DNA from: Deltaproteobacteria bacterium
GTDB taxonomy: Bacteria; Desulfobacterota_D; UBA1144; Nemesobacterales; UBA2774
Assembly (NCBI GenBank): GCA_040223695.1
Contig: JAVKFU010000015.1
Coordinates: 480,534 to 544,533, forward strand
DNA: 64,000 bases
Direction of reading: 5' to 3'
In this document: in pieces, positions 45,288 through 53,008 of the stretch
Layout: the number at the start of each line of letters is the position of its first letter
How positions within the stretch are numbered: position 1 is the first letter of the stretch
The notes under the pieces: model-generated
Told to the model about the DNA's origin: nothing
The model's database searches: none
The model's input: the letters and a program-made list of their open reading frames with translations, nothing else
Translations under genes and position numbers: made by a program

Positions 45288-47333
45288 TCAATTACCGTCA
45301 GGCTCCACGAGCAGATAACCCATCATCTCCAGGTGGAGAGCCGAGCAGAACTCGGTGCAGTAGAAGGGATATACTCCGGGCTTGTCGGCCACGAACTTGA
45401 CCGTATTAGCTTCGCCGGGCTCGATACTCAGGTTGACGTTATAACCGTCTATAGCGAAGCCGTGAGTAGCGTCCCTTGCGCGCTCAACATTCGTTATGTG
45501 GAGGATAACCTCATCACCCTCGTTAACGGATATATGCTCGGGGTTGAAGTGGCTCCTGATCGCCGACATCCATACTTCCACCTTGCCGTCCTCACGGACG
45601 ATCTTCTCGTTTCCGGCCGTTGCCGCATTCGGGTCCACGCTCATTGTTCCCGGATTGAACCCTACCTCCGGATAAACGGACCACGGATCGAGTTTGTCAG
45701 TCTTTATCATCTGAACGTAATGGGGCTCGCCACTGCCTATGGGCATATCGTAGAGGAGCTGCATTTTATCTCCCGACACGTCAATAAGCTGGAAATTTTG
45801 CGGGAGCAAAGGACCGACAGGGGTGAATCTGTCGATAGACCACTTATTCAGCGCGACGCAGTATTTTCCGTCAGGAGAAACGGTATCGCCCTCGGCGCAG
45901 ACGGTGTGGCCTATATTGTAATGGACCGGTATCTTCTCCGTGAGAGTCCAGGCATCTTCACCCTCGTTGTAAGGGGGGCCCAGCTTCCACTTGGCGAGCG
46001 TGCTCTCTATGAATACGCTCGTATAGGCGTTACCCTCATTGTCGAACTGGGTATGTAAAGGCCCGAGCCCGATCTCGAGCTGCGCCGTCACGACGTCGTT
46101 GTAATTGAGAATGGGAACGCCGTAAGTGTCTTCTCCTTCAATGAGTTTATCCTTTATCGCTTTTTGAATTTTGTCAAACCCGTAAATTGTCGCGTGAGTA
46201 TCGAGCTTGCCCGCTACCACTACGTAATCGCCGCCGGGAGCTACATCCACGCCGTGGGGGCTCTTGGGCTCGGGTATGAAGTAAAGCAATCCCTCCGCAA
46301 TAACAGTTTCCATGGGAATAACGTTTACCCCGCCGATTTCCACGGTTTTCCCGGGCTGTCCCGCAACTTCCGCTGCCTTCTTCCAGTCGATCACGTGCAT
46401 ATAGTCCATGTCCCTTGCCGACACGCCCGCCTCGAAAGGAGGATTTCCCTGCTCTATACCGCCCGTAGCCATTTCGGTGTTTATAGAGTTACAGAAGAGC
46501 CAGCCCTCGCTTACTTTCTTTCCGGCGTCGCATAGGTCCTGCCAGTAAGGTGGTACTTCCATCTGGAATGACCCTTCCTCCACGATCCTTCCCTTTTCCC
46601 TGTCGAACTTGTGGAACGCAATAATACCGCGGTACTTTTCCTGATACTGGTCGATCGGAGCGTACTCGCCCAGTAGTATGGGAGTCGCGTACTGAGAAGC
46701 CTCGATTACGAACTCGGTATTAGGCGTAACGAAAGTAGAGCCGTGATCCGAGATCATATTCGGCGTCTTTATTATCTGCTTTACTTCAAAGTCGCGAAGA
46801 TCGATCACCGCGACCCTGGCGTTAGCCTTGTCGTTGATGAATAAGAACTGCCCGTCGTAATCGCCGCCCGTCTCGCTCAATGCCGGATGGTGAGTGTCGG
46901 CCCACCTGAGCTCTCTATTCTCACCGAACGGCATATTACCCGAATTGAGGATATGCTCGGACTCAACGGAGCCGAACCCGAATCCCTGCCACGGCTCGGG
47001 CGTAAATACCGCTATCTCCTTGAGAAGGCGCATGGACGGAACGCCTATAACAAACACCTGTCCGGAATGACCCCCGGAGGCAAACATCAGGTAATCATCA
47101 TACTTCCCTGTAGGCACATAGGTCTTAAGCGCGGCTTCCACGTCCTGCGGCGTGAGTCCGCGCGCTTCGGCTATCGCCTGCGCTCCATTGCCCACTTGCC
47201 CCTCCTGCCTGACCGTCTTCCCGTTTTCATCCTTTTCCACCTCTCCTTTCTCCTGACAACCGGTGAAAAAGGCTATCGAGAGGGCCAGGAGCAACAGCGG
47301 TAATACCCCTAATAACCTCTTGGATACTGTCAT
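45288..47333 (-). CDS. nosZ: Nitrous oxide reductase, clade II, Sec-exported
   Basis: This 681-residue enzyme reduces N2O to N2 in the periplasm. The N-terminus is a Sec signal without a twin-arginine motif, and ends in 'FFTGC' (C26), which could be a lipobox. The propeller domain has clade II segments 'DTHHPALSETGGDYDGQFL' and 'ISDHGSTFVTPNTEF'. The C-terminal cupredoxin has the CuA motif with C659, C663, H667 and M670 in 'CTEFCSALHLEM'. Electrons probably come from the cytochrome c encoded 38 bp upstream. The remaining cluster genes serve its copper centres. Confidence 0.95.
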   Translation of the reverse strand: MTVSKRLLGVLPLLLLALSIAFFTGCQEKGEVEKDENGKTVRQEGQVGNGAQAIAEARGLTPQDVEAALKTYVPTGKYDDYLMFASGGHSGQVFVIGVPSMRLLKEIAVFTPEPWQGFGFGSVESEHILNSGNMPFGENRELRWADTHHPALSETGGDYDGQFLFINDKANARVAVIDLRDFEVKQIIKTPNMISDHGSTFVTPNTEFVIEASQYATPILLGEYAPIDQYQEKYRGIIAFHKFDREKGRIVEEGSFQMEVPPYWQDLCDAGKKVSEGWLFCNSINTEMATGGIEQGNPPFEAGVSARDMDYMHVIDWKKAAEVAGQPGKTVEIGGVNVIPMETVIAEGLLYFIPEPKSPHGVDVAPGGDYVVVAGKLDTHATIYGFDKIQKAIKDKLIEGEDTYGVPILNYNDVVTAQLEIGLGPLHTQFDNEGNAYTSVFIESTLAKWKLGPPYNEGEDAWTLTEKIPVHYNIGHTVCAEGDTVSPDGKYCVALNKWSIDRFTPVGPLLPQNFQLIDVSGDKMQLLYDMPIGSGEPHYVQMIKTDKLDPWSVYPEVGFNPGTMSVDPNAATAGNEKIVREDGKVEVWMSAIRSHFNPEHISVNEGDEVILHITNVERARDATHGFAIDGYNVNLSIEPGEANTVKFVADKPGVYPFYCTEFCSALHLEMMGYLLVEPDGN

Positions 47334-47371
47334 CTTTCAATACCTCCTTCTGTGTTACTGATTTTATTAAG

Positions 47372-47779
47372 CTACTTCTCAGCTTTTTTAGAGTCTTCAT
47401 ATTCGAAATACTCGATCAGAATATCAATTTCCTCGTCACTGAGGCCCTGATTGGGCATCGGAACGAGGTATTCCTTTAACATTTCCTTGGCTATAGGGTC
47501 CGTATATATCATCGTGTCCGGGGACTTGAGCCATTGTTTAAGCCATTCCTCCTCCCTCCTCTCGGTGACGCCCAGCAGGTCGGGCCCGGTAATTTTGCCC
47601 TTGCCTATCGAATGGCACGCAACGCACCCCTTTTCCTTGAAAATAGCCTGCCCTTTTTGCGCAACCCCTTCATCCGCGCCTGCGGCGGAACTGAACGTAA
47701 TTGCGGCAAAGACCAATACCGGAATCAGCAGTGTAAAAAACCCGAACTGTGAAAAACGCGACAAGAAAAGTGAAATCAT
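47372..47779 (-). CDS. Monohaem c-type cytochrome, likely NosZ electron donor
   Basis: The start ATG at 47779 has a consensus AAGGAGGT; the expected transcript from the -24/-12 promoter would begin near 47797, excluding the upstream frame. The 135-residue protein has a signal peptide and one haem site 'CVACH' (C52, C55, H56) with a distal Met in 'LVPMPNQGL'. It is the first gene of the nos operon. A class I cytochrome next to clade II nosZ is typical and probably links the quinone oxidase to NosZ. Confidence 0.88.
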   Translation of the reverse strand: MISLFLSRFSQFGFFTLLIPVLVFAAITFSSAAGADEGVAQKGQAIFKEKGCVACHSIGKGKITGPDLLGVTERREEEWLKQWLKSPDTMIYTDPIAKEMLKEYLVPMPNQGLSDEEIDILIEYFEYEDSKKAEK

Positions 47780-47806
47780 ATCAATACCTCCTTTCCCCAT
47801 TTATTT

Positions 47807-47822
47807 AACAATTTGGGTGCCA
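47807..47822 (-). promoter_or_regulatory. Candidate sigma-54 promoter of the nos operon
   Basis: Minus-strand TGGCACC-CAAA-TTGTT has a perfect -24 box and GG-N10-G spacing, with GT for GC at -12. The expected start near 47797 leaves an 18-nt leader that just contains the ribosome site of the cytochrome gene. Confidence 0.5.
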
Positions 47823-47894
47823 TTCGTAATCTGCCGTATTTGTTTGATATTACTTATTCAACGGTTGTAAGTTGTCAGAAAACCGTACATTAAA

Positions 47895-47908
47895 AGTGAG
47901 CGCTCACT
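47895..47908. promoter_or_regulatory. Perfect 14-bp palindrome upstream of nos
   Basis: AGTGAGC-GCTCACT is a perfect palindrome lying about 100 bp upstream of the predicted start, a usual distance for an enhancer-type activator site. It has the GTGAGC half-site look of TetR-family operators and is mirrored in the TetR promoter at 40284-40297. Confidence 0.55.
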
Positions 47909-47973
47909 CACAATGAGGGCGGACAACTATTAAACGACAATTGTGGCGGGGTAATCCGAGGGGGATGAGCACT

Positions 47974-48002
47974 AAAAACCGGGATAGTATGAATCTCCCG
48001 GT
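47974..48002 (-). terminator. Rho-independent terminator after sufS
   Basis: On the minus strand a stem with arms ACCGGGA and TCCCGGT (plus positions 47996-48002 and 47978-47984) and an 11-nt loop is followed by five T. It lies about 80 bp after the sufS stop and insulates the nos operon from suf transcription. Confidence 0.7.
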
Positions 48003-48082
48003 ATAAAACTGTATTATTGTACGGAAGTCGGTGACTTAAGGATTATTGCCTGGTTTGTAGTTTCTCAAGGCGGAAGATAATA

Positions 48083-49330
48083 CTATCCGAAAATCCGTTT
48101 GGCTTTCTGAAGCGCCTTGATTGCGAGGTCTATTTCCTCTCTGGTATTGTAGAGGTAAAAGCTCATCCTGGCCGCGTAATCCATCCCGAGCTCCGCCATG
48201 AGCGGCTGCGCGCAGTGATGGCCTGAACGTACTGCTATACCCTCTTCGTCCAGCACACCAGCCACGTCGTGGGGATGCACACCCTCCACGTTAAACGATA
48301 TTACGCCTACCCTGTGCCCGGTACGCGGGCCGTAAATCTTTATCCACTCAAAAGCGCTCAATCCCTCAATCGCGTGCTCAAGGAGGTCTTCTTCATGGGA
48401 CATGATATTATCGAGTCCGGCGGCTTTGAGGTAATCGACTGCCGCGCCTAAAGCGATGCCGCCCCCGATATCCGGCGTCCCGGCCTCGAACTTCCACGGA
48501 AGCTCGTTCCAGGTGGACTTTTCCATAGTTACCTTCTCTATCATATCGCCGCCGTAGAGAAAGGGATCCATACCGGAAAGAATTTTTTCCCTCGCGTACA
48601 GAAAACCCGTCCCCGAGGGGCCCATCATCTTGTGACCGGAAGCCGCGAGGAAGTCGCACCCTATATCGTTAACATCAATCGCCATATGGGGGACTGACTG
48701 AGCGGCGTCGATTAGTACGAGCGCCCCCGCTTTCCTGGCCTCTTCCGCTATTCGCTTCACAGGGTTCACCGTACCGAGGACATTTGAGGCATGGACTATT
48801 CCCACGAGTTTAGTCTTCTCGGTGAGGAGCTCCGGAAGCTTGTCCAGGTTCAGATTGCCTTCACTGTCCACCCCGAGGTACTTGAGTTTTATTCCCCTCT
48901 TGTCCCTCAGCATCTGCCAGGGCACGATATTGGAATGGTGCTCCATGATGGTTATGAGAACCTCGTCCCCTTCGCCGAGATTATTAAGACCCCACGCGTA
49001 CGCGACAAGGTTTATGGACTCCGTAGCGTTACGGGTGAATATGATATTTCTCCAGTCAGGCGCGCCTATGAAATCCGCTACCTTCTTGTGCGCCTCCTCG
49101 TACATGACGGTGGACTCGTAGCTTAGAGTGTGCACGCCTCTGTGTATATTGGAATTATGCTTTTTGTAAAAATTATCCAGTGCCTGTATCACCTGGATCG
49201 GCTTCTGTGTCGTAGCCGCGTTATCGAGATAAACGAGCGGCTTCCCGTTAACCTTTCGTTCGAATACGGGAAAATCGCTTTTTACCTTATAAGGGTCAAA
49301 GCCCTTCAGTGGTTTGATCGATCTTTGCAT
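48083..49330 (-). CDS. sufS: Cysteine desulfurase, SufS type
   Basis: This 415-residue PLP enzyme takes sulphur from cysteine for iron-sulphur cluster assembly. Marks are 'NAATTQKPIQVIQAL', 'RNATESINLVAYAWG', the PLP lysine segment 'SGHKMMGPSGTG' and the catalytic C373 in 'RSGHHCAQP'. The group II pattern (SufS) is clear. It is preceded by the scaffold gene sufU (35 bp) and followed by a terminator. sufBCD are not in the window. Confidence 0.95.
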   Translation of the reverse strand: MQRSIKPLKGFDPYKVKSDFPVFERKVNGKPLVYLDNAATTQKPIQVIQALDNFYKKHNSNIHRGVHTLSYESTVMYEEAHKKVADFIGAPDWRNIIFTRNATESINLVAYAWGLNNLGEGDEVLITIMEHHSNIVPWQMLRDKRGIKLKYLGVDSEGNLNLDKLPELLTEKTKLVGIVHASNVLGTVNPVKRIAEEARKAGALVLIDAAQSVPHMAIDVNDIGCDFLAASGHKMMGPSGTGFLYAREKILSGMDPFLYGGDMIEKVTMEKSTWNELPWKFEAGTPDIGGGIALGAAVDYLKAAGLDNIMSHEEDLLEHAIEGLSAFEWIKIYGPRTGHRVGVISFNVEGVHPHDVAGVLDEEGIAVRSGHHCAQPLMAELGMDYAARMSFYLYNTREEIDLAIKALQKAKRIFG

Positions 49331-49365
49331 GGATACACCGTTTATTTGCCGAAAGCGGCTTTATG

Positions 49366-49743
49366 CTACTCAACGGCTGTTTTCGCCAGTAACGCTTTTT
49401 TGAGAACCTTAAGTCCGAGGAGAGCGCATTTGAATCTTACCGGCGAGATTTGTTTTCCCAGAGACTCCAGCATCTCGTCCTCTTTAAGAGAGAGTATTTC
49501 GTTTACGGTTTTGCCGGCCACCTTCTCGGTCAGAATCGATACCGAAGCCTGACTTATCGCGCATCCCTTTCCGGTAAATTTAACGTCCTCAACCCTTCCG
49601 CCGTCAAGCTTGAGATCCAATCTGATTACATCGCCGCAGGAAGGAATACCCTCTTCGTGTGAAACGTCCGCGCCTTCTATCGTTCCGTAGTTTCGGGGAT
49701 TCTTGTAGTGGTCGAGAATGAATTCGTACTGATCTGGTTCCAT
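49366..49743 (-). CDS. sufU: Fe-S cluster scaffold/sulphur acceptor, SufU/NifU-N type
   Basis: The protein has 125 residues and three conserved Cys: C36 in 'SCGD', C61 in 'KGCAIS' and C106 in 'RFKCALLG', with D38. The first segment 'ILDHYKNPRNYG' and the Lys before the third Cys match SufU rather than IscU, but the 45-residue gap between the second and third Cys is shorter than in Bacillus SufU. It accepts sulphur from SufS, encoded just downstream. It has its own extended -10 promoter at 49786-49794. Confidence 0.88.
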   Translation of the reverse strand: MEPDQYEFILDHYKNPRNYGTIEGADVSHEEGIPSCGDVIRLDLKLDGGRVEDVKFTGKGCAISQASVSILTEKVAGKTVNEILSLKEDEMLESLGKQISPVRFKCALLGLKVLKKALLAKTAVE

Positions 49744-49785
49744 ATTTATTGCCGGTCGCGTTCCTGTTTATATAGTATTTAATTT

Positions 49786-49794
49786 ATTATACCA
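49786..49794 (-). promoter_or_regulatory. Extended -10 promoter of sufU-sufS
   Basis: On the minus strand TG-G-TATAAT is a full extended -10 element. The start point would be near 49779, about 36 nt before the sufU ATG. Confidence 0.5.
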
Positions 49795-49899
49795 GAGATT
49801 GTATTCGCATCCATGCCGAGCGGGATAAGAGTAATCCCGGGGGATGCATGGAGCTTCGGATCTTGGATTTTTGTTTTAAACGGCTTCCTCTGTCGTCAT

Positions 49900-50490
49900 T
49901 TAACTATGAATGGTGCTTACCTTCGTGTTTCCGGCGCGCAGCTCCTTCTCCACTTCGCCGAAATTACAGTTGACTACCCAGAAATAGTAGAGCCTCCGGT
50001 TTTCAGGCGCGACACTGAACGAGAGAACCTTTTCCGAATGGTTTTGTATCACGTGGAGCACATCGAAAAGACTGACATCGTCCGGCATCTGGACTTCGAG
50101 TCTGAGAGGTTTTTCATGAAAGCCGAGCAGGTTGAGGAACGCGTCGAGAAGGTCGGTTACGCTCAGAATACCGACAAGCTCGTTCCTGCTCGAAACAACC
50201 GGCAGCGCGTTGAATTTTCCGCTCCTGATAATTTCAGCGGCCCCCTCGACGGACGCGTAATCAAAAATAGTAATCGGACCCGATGACATTATGTCACGAA
50301 CCTTCAAATCCTTGTTACTTCCAATATGCGTCCTTATGTCCCGGTCGGTTACTATACCGACCAAATTGCCGTCTTCGACAACGGGGCACTGTCTGAAATT
50401 GAGCTTCTTCATCATCTCCAGGGTCTCGCCGGCTCCCGCTTCAGGACTCACGGTAACCGGGTTCGGTGTCATACAGTCTTTGACGATCAT
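49900..50490 (-). CDS. CBS-domain protein with C-terminal ACT-like domain
   Basis: This 196-residue protein has two CBS domains ('VKDCMTPNPVTVSPEAG', 'VRDIMSSGPITIFDY') with 'GIVTDRDIRTHI' and 'GILSVTDLLDAFL', then about 65 residues ('LRLEVQMPDDVSLFDVLHVI') that look like an ACT-type ligand fold. AGGAGG precedes the ATG. It is probably a ligand sensor. It is divergent from cobA-hemD and lies 157 bp upstream of sufU, from which a separate promoter divides it. Confidence 0.85.
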   Translation of the reverse strand: MIVKDCMTPNPVTVSPEAGAGETLEMMKKLNFRQCPVVEDGNLVGIVTDRDIRTHIGSNKDLKVRDIMSSGPITIFDYASVEGAAEIIRSGKFNALPVVSSRNELVGILSVTDLLDAFLNLLGFHEKPLRLEVQMPDDVSLFDVLHVIQNHSEKVLSFSVAPENRRLYYFWVVNCNFGEVEKELRAGNTKVSTIHS

Positions 50491-50663
50491 TTCAGGCCTC
50501 CTGAATCAATGCTCACAAAATTTCGGTTGAATACGGCAACCCTGCTCGATAAAGCTTCATAACTAAAACGCGCAATTATAATACATTTAAAATATACAAA
50601 TTTCAGCAGATTGTTCAATTCTTGACATTAGCCCCGGGCTTCGGTTTTCTTTTACAAACCGTC

Positions 50664-52199
50664 ATGGTAAAAAAAGGAACTGTTTATCTCATAGGAGCGG
50701 GTCCGGGAGACCCCGGTCTTATGACCATCAAAGGGAAAGAGGTACTGGGGTCCGCTGATGTAATCGTATATGACTACCTGGTAAACAGGAGATTGCTGGA
50801 GCTCGCCCGGAATGAGGCCGAAACAATATACGTAGGCAAAAAAGCCGGTGTAAAAGAGATGTCTCAGGAAAGGATAAACGCGCTCCTGGTAGAACACGCC
50901 GAGAAAGGCAGAGCAGTCGCAAGGCTCAAGGGAGGAGACCCTTTTATATTCGGCCGGGGCGGCGAGGAAGCGGAGGAGCTGGCAAGGAAAGGTATCCCTT
51001 TTGAGATCGTACCGGGCGTGACCTCAGCTTCGGCGGTGCCCGCTTACGCCGGTATCCCCCTCACACACAGGGATATCACTTCATCCTTCGCAGTAGTCAC
51101 CGGTCATGAGGACCCCTCGAAGGCGGAGTCGAGCATTCCCTGGAGAGTGCTTTCGAAGATAGGAACTGTCGTGTTTCTCATGGGTGTAAAAAAACTGGGC
51201 GTAAATATGAGAAGGTTAATTGACGCGGGCAAACCTCCTGCCACACCGGCAGCCGTTATAACATGGGGAACATATCCGTCACAGTCAACCGTCACGGGCA
51301 CCATAGAGAACATTGCCGAGACGGTGCGGAAGAGGAAAGACATAACCTCGCCCGCAATCGTGGTGGTCGGGGAAGTGGTGGCCCTGAGGGATATAATGAA
51401 CTGGTATGAAAGCAAGCCTCTATTCGGGAAAAAGGTGGTCGTGACCAGAGCGGAGGAGCAGGCTTCAACATTTACCGCCCTGCTCGAGGGAGCGGGGGCT
51501 CATGTTGTCCTGTTCCCGGCGATAAAAATAGAGCCCCCGAAAAGCTATAAATCTCTTGACTCGGCTATAGATAAACTGCATAAATACGACTGGATAGTTT
51601 TCACGAGCGTGAACGGAGTAAAGAGTTTTTTCGACAGGATGCGGGCGAGGGGAAAGGACCTCAGGGAAATGCACAGAATCCTGATCGCCGCTATAGGGGA
51701 AGTTACGGCATCCGACATAGAGAAAAGGGGCATGAACATAGAGCTTGTTCCTCAAGATTACAGGGCCGAGGGTCTGATAAAGCTCTTTCGAAAGAAAAAA
51801 CTGCAAGGCGCCAAGATACTGATACCCAGGGCAAAGGAGGCGCGCGATATTCTTCCGGCGACCCTTCGCGAGATGGGGGCGGACGTTCAGGTAGCCACGG
51901 CGTATGAGACAAAAATGCCGGGAAAGAGAAGAGCGGACAGGATTAGGAAGATGCTCTCTCAAGGGGAAATAGACGTTCTTACATTCACGAGCTCCTCAAC
52001 GGTAAGGAATTTTCTTTCAGCCGTAGGAGGGCTTGATACCGCGCCCGCGAAGCCCGTTATCGCCTGTATAGGACCCGTCACGGCGAACACTCTTAAGGAA
52101 AATGGATACAGGGCCGATATAGTTCCGGGAGAATACACGGTCAATAGGCTGACTGAAGAAATTATTCTTTATTTTAACAGGCCGGGCAATCGGAAGTAG
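50664..52199 (+). CDS. cobA-hemD: Fused uroporphyrinogen-III methyltransferase / uroporphyrinogen-III synthase
   Basis: From the ATG at 50664 the protein has 511 residues. About 1-245 are the SUMT domain ('VYLIGAGPGDPGLMT', 'RLKGGDPFIFGRGGEEAEEL', 'TSASAVPAYAGIPLTHR'), which makes precorrin-2; about 255-505 are the HemD domain, which makes uroporphyrinogen III ('VFTSVNGVKSFFDRM', 'LTFTSSSTVRNF'). It thus joins two consecutive tetrapyrrole steps towards sirohaem and haem. The gene stands alone; hemC and hemB are not near. The 50622 frame start has no ribosome site. Confidence 0.92.
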   Translation: MVKKGTVYLIGAGPGDPGLMTIKGKEVLGSADVIVYDYLVNRRLLELARNEAETIYVGKKAGVKEMSQERINALLVEHAEKGRAVARLKGGDPFIFGRGGEEAEELARKGIPFEIVPGVTSASAVPAYAGIPLTHRDITSSFAVVTGHEDPSKAESSIPWRVLSKIGTVVFLMGVKKLGVNMRRLIDAGKPPATPAAVITWGTYPSQSTVTGTIENIAETVRKRKDITSPAIVVVGEVVALRDIMNWYESKPLFGKKVVVTRAEEQASTFTALLEGAGAHVVLFPAIKIEPPKSYKSLDSAIDKLHKYDWIVFTSVNGVKSFFDRMRARGKDLREMHRILIAAIGEVTASDIEKRGMNIELVPQDYRAEGLIKLFRKKKLQGAKILIPRAKEARDILPATLREMGADVQVATAYETKMPGKRRADRIRKMLSQGEIDVLTFTSSSTVRNFLSAVGGLDTAPAKPVIACIGPVTANTLKENGYRADIVPGEYTVNRLTEEIILYFNRPGNRK

Positions 52200-52238
52200 C
52201 GTTCTGACAATCATCTTAAAAAAACCGGTTTCATGCTA

Positions 52239-52247
52239 TGATATAAT
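52239..52247 (+). promoter_or_regulatory. Extended -10 promoter of rsmE
   Basis: TG-A-TATAAT forms an extended -10 box 38 bp before the rsmE start codon; no clear -35 is needed with this type. Confidence 0.5.
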
Positions 52248-52285
52248 CACCCGAAAGACGCCGGGGCCGGAGACTGAAAAAAGAA

Positions 52286-53008
52286 ATGCCGAGATTCCCG
52301 ATTTCAGAGAAACAGATAAACGGATCGAAAGCCGTTATCGGAGGCGCAGATTACAGGCATATCGTAAAGGTGCTCAGGCTCAGGACGGGCGATCCCGTGA
52401 CCCTGTTCGACGACTCCTCGTTTGAGCATTACGGCACTATAGCCGAGATCGGAAGCAGGGAACTCACAGTCAAAATCTCCGAGACCAGGAGAGTAAACAC
52501 CGATTCCCCCATCCGAATCACTCTTCTCCAAGGCCTCCCCAGGGGAGACAGGATGGATTATATAGTGGAGAAAGCCACCGAGCTCGGGGTGCATACTGTC
52601 GTGCCCGTTATTACCGAAAGATCACAGGTGAGAACATCTCAAAAGAAAAGAAGATGGGAGAGGATAGCGGTTGAGGCCTCCAAGCAGTGCGGGCGTACAA
52701 TACCTACAGTAATAGAAGATACTTTAAACTTTATTGAAGCATTAAATATATATAATGACAATGCGTTAAAGATAATACTTCATGTTAATAGTGAAGCAAG
52801 CATGAAAGAATTTCTTAATAATTCTTTACAATTCTCCAAAAATATAATATTATTCATAGGACCGGAAGGTGGATTTTCTGAAACAGAAATTCTCCTTTCC
52901 AGTGAATTGGGTTTTACCTCCCTGGGTCTGGGTCCCAGGACTCTTAGAACGGAGACCGCAAGTGTAGCGGTCCTTTCTATAATCCAGTTTCATCATGGAG
53001 ACTTGTGA
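52286..53008 (+). CDS. rsmE: 16S rRNA m3U1498 methyltransferase
   Basis: This 240-residue SPOUT methyltransferase modifies U1498 of 16S rRNA using SAM. It has an N-terminal PUA-like part ('HIVKVLRLRTGDPVTLFDD') and the knotted SAM site 'LFIGPEGGFSETE' and 'LGPRTLRTETASV'. The stretch 52735-52860 is much more AT-rich than the rest of the gene, coding for a variable linker. The stop TGA abuts the stop of the convergent cytochrome gene (TGATCA), with no space for a terminator. Confidence 0.92.
   Translation: MPRFPISEKQINGSKAVIGGADYRHIVKVLRLRTGDPVTLFDDSSFEHYGTIAEIGSRELTVKISETRRVNTDSPIRITLLQGLPRGDRMDYIVEKATELGVHTVVPVITERSQVRTSQKKRRWERIAVEASKQCGRTIPTVIEDTLNFIEALNIYNDNALKIILHVNSEASMKEFLNNSLQFSKNIILFIGPEGGFSETEILLSSELGFTSLGLGPRTLRTETASVAVLSIIQFHHGDL

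Noticed and set aside
45252-46058. Long plus-strand open frame of 268 codons inside nosZ
   Set aside because: It is the antisense of a gene with clear family motifs; codon bias of the minus strand leaves the complementary frame open.
47780-47970. FNR/CRP-type box upstream of nos
   Set aside because: The nearest candidate (TTGAT then ATTCAA) has a 7-bp gap in place of the needed 4 bp.
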